DNA from: Sternotherus odoratus
Lineage: Eukaryota > Chordata > Testudines > Kinosternidae
Assembly: GCA_032164245.1 (NCBI GenBank)
Contig: JAVMKO010000005.1
Coordinates: 43,428,133 to 43,492,132, forward strand
DNA: 64,000 nucleotides
Direction of reading: 5' to 3'
Shown: in pieces, positions 33,276-45,079 of the stretch
Layout: each line of letters starts with the position of its first letter
Position numbering within the stretch: position 1 is the first letter of the stretch
Notes under the pieces: model-generated
Database searches by the model: none
Seen by the model: only the letters and a program-made list of their open reading frames with translations
What the model was told of the DNA's origin: nothing
Program-made: the position numbers and the translations under genes

Positions 33276-34181
33276 GGGCATCCTTAGCAACAGGGATCCT
33301 TGCCCTCTGCTCCTCCCTGCCGCTGGTGCTCCCTGTGAAGGAGCACTGGGGATGTGCAGAACACCCTCCCGCTGCCAATCACCCCAGCCCTGGTGGTGAT
33401 CTTCCAAGCCCTCGCAGAGTTGGGGTCTGTCTCTCTCCACACCCACCAAGGTTGTTTCAATCTAGGGTGCCACCATGGCTGAAGGGACCCGGGGGGTGCA
33501 TTACTGAGGAGCAGCGGGAGGTGTTCTGCACATCCTCAGTGCTCCTCTGCAGGGAGCACCAGCTGCAGAGAGGACTGCTGAGGAGATTTAAACTTCAAAA
33601 CTCCTTATAAGAAAGGGAGGTGGATATTTTTTGCTTTTCTTTTTAAATTAAATAGGCAGCTAGTATTGTTTTTAAAATTATTATGAAGAACAAGTTTAAG
33701 CTTTGTTGTAATGTGTGTTGTTTGCCTGGACTGCTCAAGACCTGAATGCTTGTGTAGGAGGAACTCTGAGTTGGCTTCTTAAATACCTTCATGCTGTTTC
33801 ACATCTGATATGCCTTGTCTTATAACAGGCTTTTTCAAAGTGATACAAGCCACAAAAGTGAGACCTTGGAAGAGTGTTGCCGGTTTCATAATGTAATAAA
33901 CACACTGTAATGATCATTAATAATTAATAGCATGTAATAAGCATATCATAAAAACAAATTTTATATTTCCAAGATCACTGCTTTTATAATTTATACTCAG
34001 GTAAAGGAGAAAATCCCTAGAAATGTTGATGTTTAGGAGGGGGATTCGGGAGACATGACATTTTAGTGAAAGGTGTTTGTGGGTTGTTAAAGTTTGGGAC
34101 CCACTGCCCTAGGGCCACACAAGTGAGAGCCTGGTCTCACCCTCCTCAACTGGGGCAGCAGTTGCCCTGCACTGCTTGAAC
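33276..34181. other. No gene; AT-rich tract
   Basis: 33600..34110 is AT-rich. 'aaagtttgggacccactg' at about 34090 resembles a hAT right end (cagtgggtcccaaac inverted), but I found no certain partner. Confidence 0.35.
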
Positions 34182-34611
34182 TGTGACCATATAGATCATT
34201 GTTTCTACCAAGGTCCTATAGTGGCACCAAATCTTGTAAAAAGGAGGTTAAATAAGGTGTCTGAAAAGGTTATGATGTGTTTGCTATGATTATGCTATCC
34301 ATATGCATGGGTCATTTTTGTATTTAAAGTATTGGCTCTAGACTGTCTGTATTTCAAACTTGTGCTATGCTTCTGGGTGACTCCCCCAGAAAATTTGGCT
34401 TCAGCACTACCTAGCCTGCTTAATTGTCCATTAAGGACCACCAGCTATACAACTGACCCATTGAGAGAAGGCAGATACACCTTGGTCTTGTCTACACTAC
34501 AAGTTAACATCAACTTTCTAGAGTTCGAATTAAGAAAGCCAATGGTATACATTTGATTGTGCGTCTCCAATAAGCAGGCTAATTTGGCAGATCGCATTCA
34601 TAGTTCCGCCC

Positions 34612-35316
34612 CTAGCGTTGACTATCAGAGTGGCGCATTGTGGATAGGTATTCCACAGTGCCCACAGTCCCCGTGGCTCCTTGGAATTCTGGGTAAGTCT
34701 GGCATTGCATGATGGGAGCAAAAACAGTCTTGTGGGTTTTTGGCGGTCTTTGCTCCAGCTGCCTTTCCTGCAGCTCCACCAGATGCCAGAGCATGTCGGT
34801 TTGATCCACCAGAAGGCGGAGCATTGCTTCCTGCCTTCTCTCCTCTCTCTTGTCCCTCGTTGTTCCCTTTTGTCCCTTCTCTGCTACCTCTCGTCCCTTC
34901 TTTCCTCACACTCAGTTACTGCTTTCCGTTAGTCCAGTGTTGACTGTCTTCAAGCCCTAAGCTCTGCTCTCTCTGTGTGGGAGGACTGCATGAGTTCTGT
35001 GAACATCTCATCCTGCGTGCGTTTTTTTCACCGTCTTATCTGTGCAAGCCTGTGGGACAGGATGAGAAGGGGAGACTGGAAACAGTTTCAGCTGTTGGAC
35101 GAAAAAAAGGGAGAGTGGTATTTTAAAAAAAAAAAGGAAGAAGTTCTCTGTGATGAGAGTTGTACCCCACCCCTCCAGTGCCTGGCTGGTATTGGGGAAG
35201 ATCCCTGATAGACAGACAGTTATAGCACGGCGTCTGTGCCCCACTCCCCCATCATGGTCATAGAACGCATGGGCAAACAGCCCCAGAAGCTTCTGGCCAT
35301 CCAGATTCAAACCCTC
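34612..35316 (-). pseudogene. Myb/SANT gene C-terminal exon remnant
   Basis: The minus-strand frame 34612..34824 includes 'LRLLVDQTDMLWHLVELQER', a leucine-rich helix of the kind found at the C-terminus of turtle Harbinger Myb-like proteins as I recall them. Upstream coding sequence towards 35316 is not in one frame. It is separated from the Myb-domain exon by the solo LTR and the CR1 tail. Confidence 0.45.
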
Positions 35317-36473
35317 TGTCACGTTAAGGGAATTATTTGGACTCATATAGATCATTGGAGCAACCAGAGTCCTATAGTGGCACCGAATCTTATGTACAGG
35401 GGGTCATAATGGGTGTCTATGACCAGGTTATGGATTGCTAATTGTAAATATGGCATTGGTATGTGTGTATCAATTTGGCAGTTGAAGTTATGAATATTGG
35501 CTCTGGACTGTCTGTCTTTCCAAATATTGTGCTGCCAGGGGGACATTACAGAATACTGGGCGTCAGCTCTGCTCAGGGCTTGATGGGCCATTAAGAGCAA
35601 TCAGCGACACAATGGACTCTGGGAGCTTGAAATGCCCCGATCCAGACAAGAAGTCTACAGAGAACCTGCAAGGCAGCCTGTGCATAATGGCTTCTGCCTG
35701 CAAATAATGAGTCATGCATGGTCATGTGGTCTGCCCATGTGACTCCAGGACTCCATGGGGCTGAACTTTTCACAGCAGGAACAAAGAGGTGTTTGCACCT
35801 GGAAGAAAAACTATAAATGAAGCTGCTACAGCCCCCCCCCCTTCGTCTTCTACCTTCAGCCTGCAGCCTGTCTTGCTTCCAGCTCTAAATGGACTTTGCT
35901 ACACAGGCGAACTCTGAACTAAGGTGCTGACCCATCCCTAAATGGGGTGCTTTCTAAAGACTTGGATTTGAACCTGCAGTTTATTCTACTTTGCTGCAAG
36001 CCTGAACCAAGAGATGTGCCATTACTGCATGTAATTGATTTCTTTTAACCATTCTTAACCCTCACCTATACCTTTTTCCTTGTATAATAAACCTTTAGAT
36101 TTTAGATTCTAAAGGATTGGCAACAGCGTGATTTGTGGGAAGATCTGATTTGTATATTGACCTGGGTCTGGGGCCTGATTCTTTGGAATTGGGGAGAACC
36201 GTTTTCTTTATTTAGGGAATTGGTTTTCATATCCATTGATCCCCAGGACAGGTGGCTGCTGGTGGTGATACTGGGAAGCTGGAGTGTCTAAGGGAATTGC
36301 TTGTGTGACTTGTGGTTAGCCAGTGGGGCGAAACCAAAGTCTTTTCTGTTTGGCTAGTTTGGTTTGCCTTAGTGTGAAAAAGCCCCAGCTTTGGGCTGTA
36401 GTTGCCCCTTTGGAAGCAATCTGTCCTGATCTGACACTCACAGTTGAATCCCACCAGGAACAGCACCGTCACA
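35317..36473 (+). mobile_element. Solo LTR, family A, copy 4
   Basis: The element runs from TGTCACGTTAAGG to CACCGTCACA, with a perfect 5-bp duplication, ccctc (35312..35316 and 36474..36478). It is young in appearance and close to copy 1. It lies inside a Harbinger element that itself lies inside an older LTR of the same family. Confidence 0.92.
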
Positions 36474-36738
36474 CCCTCCCCTCCCAAAAAAGCTCGGGGA
36501 CCTGCTAGGAGAATTTCTTTTAAGATACAAAGACACTCTTGCAGACACCCTTGCACCCCAAGTTCTCAGGGCACAGTAATCATTAAAAAAAACAATTGCC
36601 TGTCAAGTGGGCACTCCATTGACCAAGAGACACTCCCCAGGGCTGCCTTGTACACCTTCCCCATCTGGGATACCTTCTTGGGAGGGTTGGGAGATTAGCG
36701 GCTCCAGGCTGATGAACAGCTCCTGGCTTTCGAGGAGA

Positions 36739-36925
36739 TCATAGAATCATAGAATATTAGGGTTGGAAGGGACCTCTGGAGGTCATCTAGTCCAACCCCC
36801 TGCTCAAAGCAGGACCAATCCCCAACTAAATCATCCCAGCTAGGGCTTTGTCAAGCCTGACCTTAAAAACCTCTAAGGAAGGTGATTCTACCACCTCCCT
36901 AGGTAACCCATTCCAATGCTATTAA
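36739..36925 (-). mobile_element. CR1 3' tail, minus strand
   Basis: 'atagaatcatagaatatta' followed by 'gggttggaagggacctctgg' and 'aggtcatctagtccaacccc' is the reverse complement of the CR1 3' end. It continues to 'acctccctaggtaacccatt' and is 5'-truncated. Confidence 0.9.
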
Positions 36926-36957
36926 GACCTTGAAAGGTCATCAAGTCCAGTCCCCGC

Positions 36958-37449
36958 CTACACTAGGAGATAGGTGTCTCCTCTTGCCTGTTCCGTATAC
37001 TCCTTGCCATCATAGTCCTCATCCACCTCATCTTCCTCATCCAGCAAATCCTCTGCCTTGCTGACAATCACCCCATTGGTGGAGTCCACAGACACGGGTG
37101 GGGTAGTTGTGGCGCACACCCCTAGAATGGCATGCAGCTCCATGTAGAAGTGGCATGTCTTGGGCTGTGACCCGGAGCGTCCGTTAGCTTCTTTGGTTTT
37201 CTGATAAGCTTGCTGCAACTCCTTAATTTCAAAACGGCACAGTTGTGGGTCCCTGCTGTGGCCTCTGTCCATCAGGCCCTTGGAGACTTTGGCATATGTA
37301 TTGGCATTTCTTTCTTTGTATTGCGGTTCTGCCAGCATGGATTCATCTCCCCATATAGCGATCAGATCCAGCACTTCCTTTGCAGTCCATGCAGGGGGTC
37401 TTTTTCTATTCTGGGACTGAATGGTCTCCTCTGAGGGTGGGCTCTGCAT
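36958..37449 (-). CDS. Harbinger-type Myb/SANT-like DNA-binding protein
   Basis: The 163-codon minus-strand frame starts at an ATG (37449). It encodes a Myb/SANT-like (Myb_DNA-bind_4) domain at about residues 18-108: 'RPPAWTAKEVLDLIAIWGDE', 'NANTYAKVSKGLMDRGHSRD', 'CRFEIKELQQAYQKTKEANG' and 'CHFYMELHAILG'. An acidic segment ('DEEDEVDEDYDG') follows near residue 140. In Harbinger transposons such a protein binds the terminal repeats and escorts the transposase. The frame is intact through the domain. The rest of the protein, expected in a downstream exon, is disrupted, so a functional full-length product is unlikely. It differs in sequence from the Myb genes at 20.6 and 46.2 kb and so belongs to another subfamily. 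Confidence 0.82.
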   Translation of the reverse strand: MQSPPSEETIQSQNRKRPPAWTAKEVLDLIAIWGDESMLAEPQYKERNANTYAKVSKGLMDRGHSRDPQLCRFEIKELQQAYQKTKEANGRSGSQPKTCHFYMELHAILGVCATTTPPVSVDSTNGVIVSKAEDLLDEEDEVDEDYDGKEYTEQARGDTYLLV

Positions 37450-38412
37450 GGTGAACTGTGCAGGAGATCAGAGTGGTCACATTGGAGCACTCTGTGATAG
37501 CTCCCTGAGGCCAGTAACGTTAAATTGCGTCCTCACTAGCGCTAGTTCGACCTGGAAACATCGATTTCAGTGCTACTCCCCTTGTCGGGCAGGAGTTTGG
37601 AAATCATTTTAAAGACCCTTTTAGGTCGACCTAAATGGCATCATAGTGAAGAAGGCAAAGTGGAAGGATTGATTTAAGGTGGATAAATTTGACTTTACGG
37701 CGTAGTGTAGACCCTTATGACTCAACAAGGCATGAAGAGGCATACCTACGGAAAGGACTCTAAGGCTTTCAAGCCATGTGCTCAGCAGCTTGTGTTTGGA
37801 AGCACAAACCACATGACAAAAGGACTATAAAAAGCAGCTGCATCATCTACATTTTGTCTTTAATTCTGCTTCTGACCTAGAGGAACTGTGTTTGAAACTG
37901 AAGCTCTGAACAAAGGACTGAACAACCCACCCAAACTGTGGATGTACTCCAGAGACTTAACTTAAACCAGCAGTTTATTCCATCACTGCTACAAGCCTGA
38001 ACCAAGAATTTTGTCATTACTGTATGTAATTAATTCCATTTAACCAAACTTAACTCATCTATATTTCTTTCTATGAATAAACTTTTAGATTCTAAAGGAT
38101 TGACAACATCCACAAATCATGCTAAGATCTGACTCGTATATTGACCTGAGTCTGGGGCTTGGTCCTTTAGGATCTGGAGAACTTTTTTCTTTTACTGGGG
38201 TATTTGTTTTCATAACCATTCATCCCCATAAGAAGCGGTGATACTGGGAAACCTTAGCATCTGAGGGAATTGCTTGCATGACTTCTGGCTAGCCAATGGG
38301 GTAAAACCAAAGTCCTCTCTGTTTGGCTGCCTCAGTAGTGAAGGTGTCCCAGCCTTGGGCTGTAAGTGCCCTGCCCTAAGCAATTTGTCCTGAACTGATA
38401 CTCTCAGTAGTG

Positions 38413-38935
38413 TCTCGCTAAAGGCTGCTTCCTTACACTGCCCCATTTTAGCTTCTGCCCCCGGGAGTAGGATGGGCCTATGAGTGAGTGCCGGGATGGG
38501 TCCTGTTGGTGACAATTCTCTCCTTCCTTGGTCCCACCTGATGTCACCCAGCCCAGTCCTGCCCCCAGGACAAGCTGCTCTGCAGGTGGGATCATGGTGT
38601 GGCTGTGTGGGGTGCAGCTCTCTGGAGCCCAGATTAAGGCACACTGCTGCCTGGTTGACAGAGGGGATTGAATGCCAAAAGCCCAGTGAATTGGGACCAA
38701 CTCAGCCATCTTCCTGCCCCTTTGTATTCACCTCAGCAGGTTTGCATTTGCACAGGTATGGGGTGAATGGCTGCTTTGCCAACAGGCCCTGTAATGAGGG
38801 TACATTCACCCCTTTCAAGCACTCCCAGCAAGTGCATGCACCTGCATTCTCTACCTGTGTGTGGTGGCTCTTTGGCCCTCCAGCTGAGTCACACACAGTC
38901 TGGGTGATAAAAGCAAAGCAAACCACTCCTGGGAT
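38413..38935. other. No gene recognised
   Basis: Unassigned non-coding sequence lies between the old family A LTR and the LTR at 38936. Confidence 0.3.
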
Positions 38936-39627
38936 GTAAGTCTAACGGGGACCTATTCAGCACTCTTTGTACAGTCCTTCTATCTGCAGCCCTGCCCTGG
39001 AGCTTACTCTTCAATCAGTACAGCAGGGCCTATCACAGTACCCTGGTCCAAACTGTCTCTCAGCTCCTTCTGGGCTCCCTCAAATTATCCCTGCTCTTTA
39101 AGCTGTCCCAGCCCTGGTGTGGGGCCACATCCCCCAGGGCTCCTTCCCTAGAGATTCTTCACCTCTCTGGTCCCAGCTCTTCAGGGGTTCATCAAAATCT
39201 AGGTCACTTTCCCAGTGGCTGGTGGGGGGGACCCAGGCCCACCCACTACTCTGGGTCCCAGCCCAGGGACCCTACAGTTTACAGCCATCCAGCATGTCCT
39301 TTTAAATAAACTGCATCAGTTCTACAATTCCTGGACCACGTCCCTGTGGCTCCAGCACATTCTTCACCCTTACCCTCAGGGTCTTATCTTGGTGGCATCC
39401 CAACAGCCAGCCCAAAGCACCATCCACTCTTCTCAGGTTCTAACAGGGAACTGAACTCCTTCTGGCCCTGTAGCTCTTCTTATACTAGCCTGCTGGGTCC
39501 TGATTGGCTACTTCCCACATAGCTGCTGTAGGCAGCTTGGAGGATCTACTGCCCTTTTCTGGGGTGGTGTGTGGCAGGGCCACAAGGCCTCCAGCAGTGG
39601 GCCTCAGGGCCTAGTCCACCCCCATCA
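38936..39627 (-). mobile_element. Probable LTR, minus strand
   Basis: Read on the minus strand it starts TGTGATGGGGGTGG at 39627 and continues as a gypsy/ERV-like LTR with 'agtataagaagagctaca' (TATA-like) near 39480. The other end is uncertain and no duplication was found. Confidence 0.5.
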
Positions 39628-40619
39628 CAGGCCCAATAAAGAGATTTTAAAAAGATGCTGTCATCCAATTATAGACTTCCAGTCATGCCAAGCAACCCCA
39701 GCGACCAATCACATGCCACAAATAATGCACAGCACAGAGGCAAAGCACAGCTCGCTTGGCTCCTCCAGAACTCCTGGCACATAGAAGAAGCAATCGAGGG
39801 GGGACTCATGAGCAGACATTCCAGCTAAGCTGCTGGGTGATTTTGCTTTGGGAGAACATGCTGACTGGCTCTAATGTGTGTTTAATATTTCAAAAATCAC
39901 TTCACCCCTGCCTCAGCTGTTCTCAGTGGATTTGGGCTCCTGCACTTTATGAACTCCATGGGAAAGAGATCTATCATCTTTTTTTAAATTATTATTAGAA
40001 AAGCAGCCACCTGAGAGTAAATCTAACACATCCACAGAGCAAATCCTTGGGCTGGAGCTCTTAAGAGGTTGGCACATGAAAAACAATTGTGACTTGGGTC
40101 CTTGAACTGCCCCAGTTTTACCTCCAGCAAAATCCCCCCTGAGAGTGAAAGAAAAGCTGAATCGGATTCTTGTGAAATTGTTCCCATTAAAAGGTGCCAA
40201 TTCAGCATGCGAGCTGCCGAGTGCTGGTGTCAAGCAGCAAAACACAGCATTGGGAAAACATTAAAAAAGGAGCCATTTTTAGACTGCATTCAACTGCTTC
40301 AGAACAAGCACTAGCAGGGACCACCCATCTGGGAGCGGCAGGCAGGCACGGTGGAGACGTGACATTTTTAGAAATTCACAAGCACTGTTAATGATCCTGG
40401 TGAATCACGTTCAGGAACAGCAGGCTTGTTTGCACATAGTAACATGCTGAGCTCCCAGCTCCCAGGCTGGAGCGGGGGCAAAACTAAGAAAGTGGTGCGA
40501 GCCACAGGGAAATTCAATAGGATTTGATCTTAGATGCCTACAGGTCCCCAATATAACCAAGTATCTGGGCACCTCACAATCACTAATGAATTTAACCTCA
40601 CACAGCCCTGTGAAGTAGG
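39628..40619. other. No gene recognised
   Basis: The sequence is mixed-composition non-coding with no repeats I can name. Confidence 0.3.
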
Positions 40620-42221
40620 TGTGACAAAGTTAGGGATTATTGTAGTGTTTTACATGAATAGTACGTGGGCTCCTCAGTTTCCCTGTGTGCCTCATGTTTA
40701 ACAAGGTGGTGGGAGAGAGTTTGTTGATGCAGAAGACCAGGTGTGACCTCACTTAGCGGCCAGGACTGTTGGACTGTGGCCTGGAGATGGGGAACCCTAA
40801 CAACTGGTGACCTGGAGACTAAGAAGTCCACCCCAGCTTGGCAGTCAGCCAGTTCTGACCAGTGGGAGGACAAAGGGCTGAGGAGAGAGGACCCCGGTGA
40901 CCTGACCAATCAATTCCAGCCACAGGGGTACAAAGAATGGAAGAGAGAGGGCCCCAGTGACCTGTTTACCAGGACAGAAGACAAAGGAGAGGGGAGCTGT
41001 TGGGGCCAGTGATATCAGATGCCCAGCTGGAAAGCGCAGGGTCTGGAGACTGGAAGGAGCGAGCAGCCAGAGTCTACCTGGATACAGGGGAGATTTAGAT
41101 GTACTGGCTGAGGAAGTCCAGGGGTCTGGGGTTAGCTCCCTTTGATGGACACCCAGCCAGTTAGCTGTAAAATACGTCTTGGTAGTTGTTCTTTACTTGC
41201 TTTACCTATAAAGGGTTAAAAAGTCCCCCAGATAAAGAAAAAAAAGTGGGCACCTGAACAAAAAAGCCAATGGGAAGGTAGAACTTTTAAAATTGGGCAA
41301 TAAACTTTCCCATTGTCTGTTCTCTCTGGGCTGAAGGGTCAGAGCTGCCATACTATAAGCAGCTAAGCCAAGTATGATTATAAGTCATTAAATCATGCCT
41401 AGAACTACTTATCTGAACTCTAATGTGTATGTAGATCAGAATGTTTAGCTAGATGTGATTAGGGTTATTTCTTTTATTTCTTATTGGCTTGTGGACTCCT
41501 TTGTGCCAACCCCAGATGCTTTGGTTTGCTTGTAACCTTTAAGCTGAAACCCCAAGAAAGCTATTTTGGGTGCTTGGTTTCTGGAATTGCTCTTTTAAAA
41601 TCTAGCAAAAGTCTAAGTTCCAAATGTATTTTCTTTCTTTTTGTTTTTAATAAAACGTATCTTTTTTAAGAACAGGATTGGATTTTTGGTGTCCTAAGAG
41701 ATTTGTGCATGTTGTTTGATCAGCTGGTAGCCACAGCTAATTTCCTTTGTTCCCTTTCAGCTCTTCCCCTTTTGGGCTTGAGGCTACCCCACAAGGAGGA
41801 ATTCCCAAGTGCTCCTTCCTGGATTCAAAGGGGGTTTTGTTGCATTTGGGTGGTGGCAGTGTTACCAAGCCAAGGTCAGAGAAAAGCTGTAATCTTGGGA
41901 GTTTAATACAAGCCTAGAGTGGCAAGTATTAATTTTTAAAATCCTTGCAGGCACTCGGAGTGCCTTCTGCACTCGGAGTGACAGAACTGTGATTCAGCCT
42001 TGACAGATGCTCAATAAACCCTCCTGTTTTCCACTTGCTGAGAGTCGCTCCAGTCTAGAGAACAGGGCTGCATTATTCCCTCGGGAAGTGGACGCCCCAG
42101 GGGTCCAGAACGAGGGGACTCCCTGAGGAGGCCTACAGTGAGAGACAGCGTGCTAAGGCTCAGAGAAGGCAGCAGGGCTTAACCCCCAAAAGAGAGTGGA
42201 CTCTCGAGAAGGGCTGTCACA
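40620..42221 (+). mobile_element. LTR family B with an LTR C inserted
   Basis: It starts TGTGACAAAGTTAGG and ends GGCTGTCACA. It matches the minus-strand LTR at 8184..8745 on both sides of a foreign block at about 41130..42005. The poly(A)-signal block 'tgctcaataaaccctcctg' lies just after that block. The first internal bases 'ctgaagggggtt' are shared with the other copy, so this is a 5' LTR. The internal sequence is lost soon after 42290. Confidence 0.72.
41130..42005 (+). mobile_element. LTR family C nested in LTR B
   Basis: This matches the minus-strand LTR at 15770..16706 from 'cagccagttagctgtaaaat' to 'gattcagccttgaca'. 'tttaataaaacgtatc' near 41648 supplies the poly(A) signal. It interrupts LTR B between 'ggctgaggaagtcc' and 'gctcaataaacc'. 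The exact left end and target duplication were not resolved; a short stretch of LTR B appears lost. Confidence 0.65.
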
Positions 42222-43022
42222 CTGAAGGGGGTTCCTCCCAGGGACTGTATGGGGCCAAGAGTGGGCACGACCTGTGAGTCCATGACAGTAGGGCAGTCTG
42301 CACAGTTCCTAGAACAATGGGTCCTGGTCCAGGACACAGCTTCTAGCCCTACAGTAATACAAACAGGAATCCTTTCCTCAGCAAGGTCATGCCATGGAAC
42401 AAGGTTTCTGGCTCCCCTGCAAGACCCACTCCTCCCTAGAGGGGCCTGACTGTCCTTGAAGTGTCAGGTGGGGAGTCGTAGGGTTGGGAGAGAGGTCCCA
42501 ACAGCATGTTTCTGCACAAACACCAATGTTACCGCCCACCCAGGGCATCAGAGCCAACCCCTAGCTCAAGTCCCACCCTTAACAATTTATCTAATCTAAT
42601 TGCCACTTATCTAATGCAGGTAATCCCGGGAGGGCCTCTGGCAGGGGTTACATAGATCACCTTGCCCCTCACACCTGGCTAAACACACCCGGACTCTCTG
42701 CCCTGTGCCAATACAACCCCACCTTGGATCAGTCCAACCTGCCTATCCGCTGGGACCTCAAACCGGTGAGTCTTGGCTTGTAGGCTCAGCTGTCTGGACA
42801 GCTCCAGGCTGGGCATCTGTGAGGGTCCCCTTTCGCAAGCAGCAGCTGGCTGTGCTCCAGGCAGCTCTGTGTTCAGATTCTGCACCTGTACACTCAGTCA
42901 GGTGTCTCTCCACCCCAGCCCAGCGTTGCTTCTCACTTTCTTAAATCCCTATTCTGCCCCCTCTGCTCATTCCAGGTGGTCCATGTGTATGGGGACTGTT
43001 GGCCCCTTACTAAAACTCAGTG
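42222..43022. other. LTR-element internal start, then unassigned
   Basis: 42222..42290 continues LTR B into its internal region. Beyond that I recognise nothing. Confidence 0.3.
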
Positions 43023-43068
43023 AGGTGTTGGCTAGCTAGCTAGTTGGCTAGCTAGTTGGCTAGCTCCC
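43023..43068. repeat. (GCTA)n / ttggctagctag simple repeat
   Basis: 'gctagctagctagttggcta' and 'gctagttggctagc' form a short simple repeat. Confidence 0.85.
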
Positions 43069-43069
43069 A

Positions 43070-44110
43070 GTACCAAAAGAAAGGGGAAGGGTCAATGGGA
43101 AATCAGGACTCTGAGACTGACAGTGCCCAGGAGCAATTGGAAGAGGCCAATGCTCCAGGTCAGCCTGAGTGACAGGGCGGGGAGGCTAATCAAAGAGTCA
43201 TGAGGCCGGAGGGTCCCATCCTCCCTGTGAGCTGGAAATTTCTGGGTCAGACAGAGTGGGGCTGAGCTAAGGAGAAAGCAGGGTCCCAAGCTGAGGTGGG
43301 GAGCAGAGTTGTGCCGGATCCAGAAGGGCCAGGAAAGCAGCCAGGAAGCCAGTAATTGCTGGGAGCAGAGTTACAGAAGCAGCACAGAGAGCAGACCTGC
43401 ACTGGGAGGAGAGCTGCAGCAACCAGAGCCAGAGGGGCCAGAGAAGCAGCCCAGGGAGCTGGAGGCAGAGCAGCAGCAGTGCTGAGCAGGGCCGGTGACA
43501 GGGGGGTACTACAGGTAGAGCTGTACCAGGCCCCGGACTTAAAGGGGGCCCCCCTTAAGTCCGGGGACCGGTACACAGCTGTACCCATAGTCGTCCCCCC
43601 TGGGCACTGCATCTCCCTGGCCGCTCTTTCCCGGGCTGTGTCCATGTGTCAGTGGCCGGCTGCCTCCCGAGCCCTTCAGCCGGCGGCTCGTCCCGCGCCC
43701 CAGGAGCCGCCCCGAGGCACCCCCGGCTGCAGCGCTTCCCCCGCCCACCTGCAGCAAAAGCCGGGCCAGCCCTTGGCGGGGGGGGGGGGGGAAGAGCCCC
43801 CCAGCACCACAGGATGCTGGCTCCATCGCCTCCCCCACCCCGGCGGCTGCAGAGGACTGGCCGGGCGTGCCGCTCCGTGGGGGCGGGGGCCAGTGAGGCG
43901 TGGGTGCAGGAGGGAAGGAGGTTTGGTGGAGGGGAGGCTGAGCTGGGCGGGTCAGGCATGGGGGGAGGAGAATAGGCTGGGGGGGCCCCAACGATCAGAG
44001 TAGGGGCCCCCAAAATTTCTGTCGCTGGCTCTGGTGCTGAGGCAGACTGGAGCTGGAACTTGTCACTCCAGGCTTGTATTAAAAATCCCAGGGTCACCAG
44101 CTTTTTTTCT
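43070..44110 (+). mobile_element. Probable LTR-type repeat interrupted by a hAT
   Basis: Sequence on the two sides of the hAT at 43487..44033 appears continuous (ending '...cagcagcagtgctgag' and resuming 'gcagactggagctgg'), with purine-rich, LTR-like composition. The ends were not defined. Confidence 0.35.
43487..44033. mobile_element. hAT-type element, cagggccggtgac family
   Basis: The left end cagggccggtgac and right end gtcgctggctctg form a good TIR. An exact 8-bp duplication, gtgctgag, lies at 43479..43486 and 44034..44041. The 547-bp GC-rich interior is non-coding. A G run lies near 43780. Confidence 0.9.
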
Positions 44111-45079
44111 GAACCTTTGTTAACTGTATGGCTAGATTGCTTTTGGGCTTTGTGGCATGAAGTTCTCAGTATTTCCTTTGTTCAGATCAGTTTCTGTCTG
44201 CATCCTGTAACACTTGCCCATACCGGTATTGCCCTGGCCTCTTCTTTTGTCATTCAGTTTTGCCCGGATTCTATAACAATATGCTTACCCTCACCTTTGG
44301 GGGCGAAGCTGGACTTTGAGGCACCCGCTCCCCTACTTGGTGTAAACTTTGCTTGTGCCAATCAGAAGCGAAGACAAACAAGTTTTGGGTCCCCGTCCCC
44401 TATGACACTTCTGTGATGTCATAGTTGGTACTTATGAGTCTGTCTGCCATGTGCAGACAGAGAGAGGAAAACGAAAACTAATCCCGTGTATCCGTGTATC
44501 CCCGTAACCGAGCCTGATCAACTTGAAGCCTCTCTCTCAGCTCACGTGTTTTCAAACAGAGCTTCTACGTTTGCCGGTGGTTACGTGTTGGTTTGTATTT
44601 GTAAGTATCGATTATTACTAAATGCTGCATCTTTGTTTGTAAATATTGTTAGTAGATATTTTAGTCATTGTGTGTTTTAAGTTTCATTAAGTCTATTAGT
44701 TAATCAAAAAACTGCGCCCTTACCCCTTGTAATTATCCCCAATAAAACTTTAAATTGATTAATTTTAGTTGTGTGTGTGTGTGTGTGTGTATCTGCAGCT
44801 CGCCTCCTGACCCACACTCTCCTTGCATCCCTTACCAATATAGTCTATTGCCACGTGCAGCCTGGTAAATAACAAGCCTGCAATTTTTTTTTCGCCCCTG
44901 TGAGTCCATGCCAATCCACATCCTTATAGGCAGAATTAAAACTCTGGCATTAAGATCATTTTCTGAGGTATTCCTTCAGCTCCATCAGGGTGTAATAGAA
45001 GTTGAAATCCCATTTCAAATGAGCCCAAAAAACACTCCTATTTTCTATATAAGAATCTTTCAGCTTTTAAACTTTTCTT
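44111..45079. other. No gene; (GT)n microsatellite
   Basis: A (GT)n run lies at about 44769..44790. No coding signature was found. Confidence 0.4.

Larger units (their letters stand above)
34484..37713. mobile_element. PIF/Harbinger element with Myb gene
   Basis: The left end is ggtcttgtctacactac. The right end, inverted, is ggtctacactacg, and a 3-bp duplication, ctt, lies at 34481..34483 and 37714..37716. It carries a Myb/SANT-like gene on the minus strand and no recognisable transposase. It has been hit by a solo LTR (35317..36473) and contains a CR1 tail (36739..36925). Confidence 0.75.
34182..38412 (+). mobile_element. Old family A LTR, split by a Harbinger element
   Basis: 34182..34480 matches the left part of LTR family A ('atatagatcat', 'tcctatagtggcaccaaatc', 'ttggctctagactgtctgt'). 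37717..38412 matches the right part ('gactataaaaagcagctgc', 'aataaacttttagattctaa', 'ttgacctgagtctggggctt'). The two halves join where the Harbinger element sits. It is clearly more diverged than copies 1-4, and its ends are degraded. Confidence 0.8.

Noticed and set aside
42222..42240. Primer-binding site after LTR B
   Set aside because: The first internal bases (ctgaagggggtt) do not start with TGG and I could not match a tRNA 3' end.
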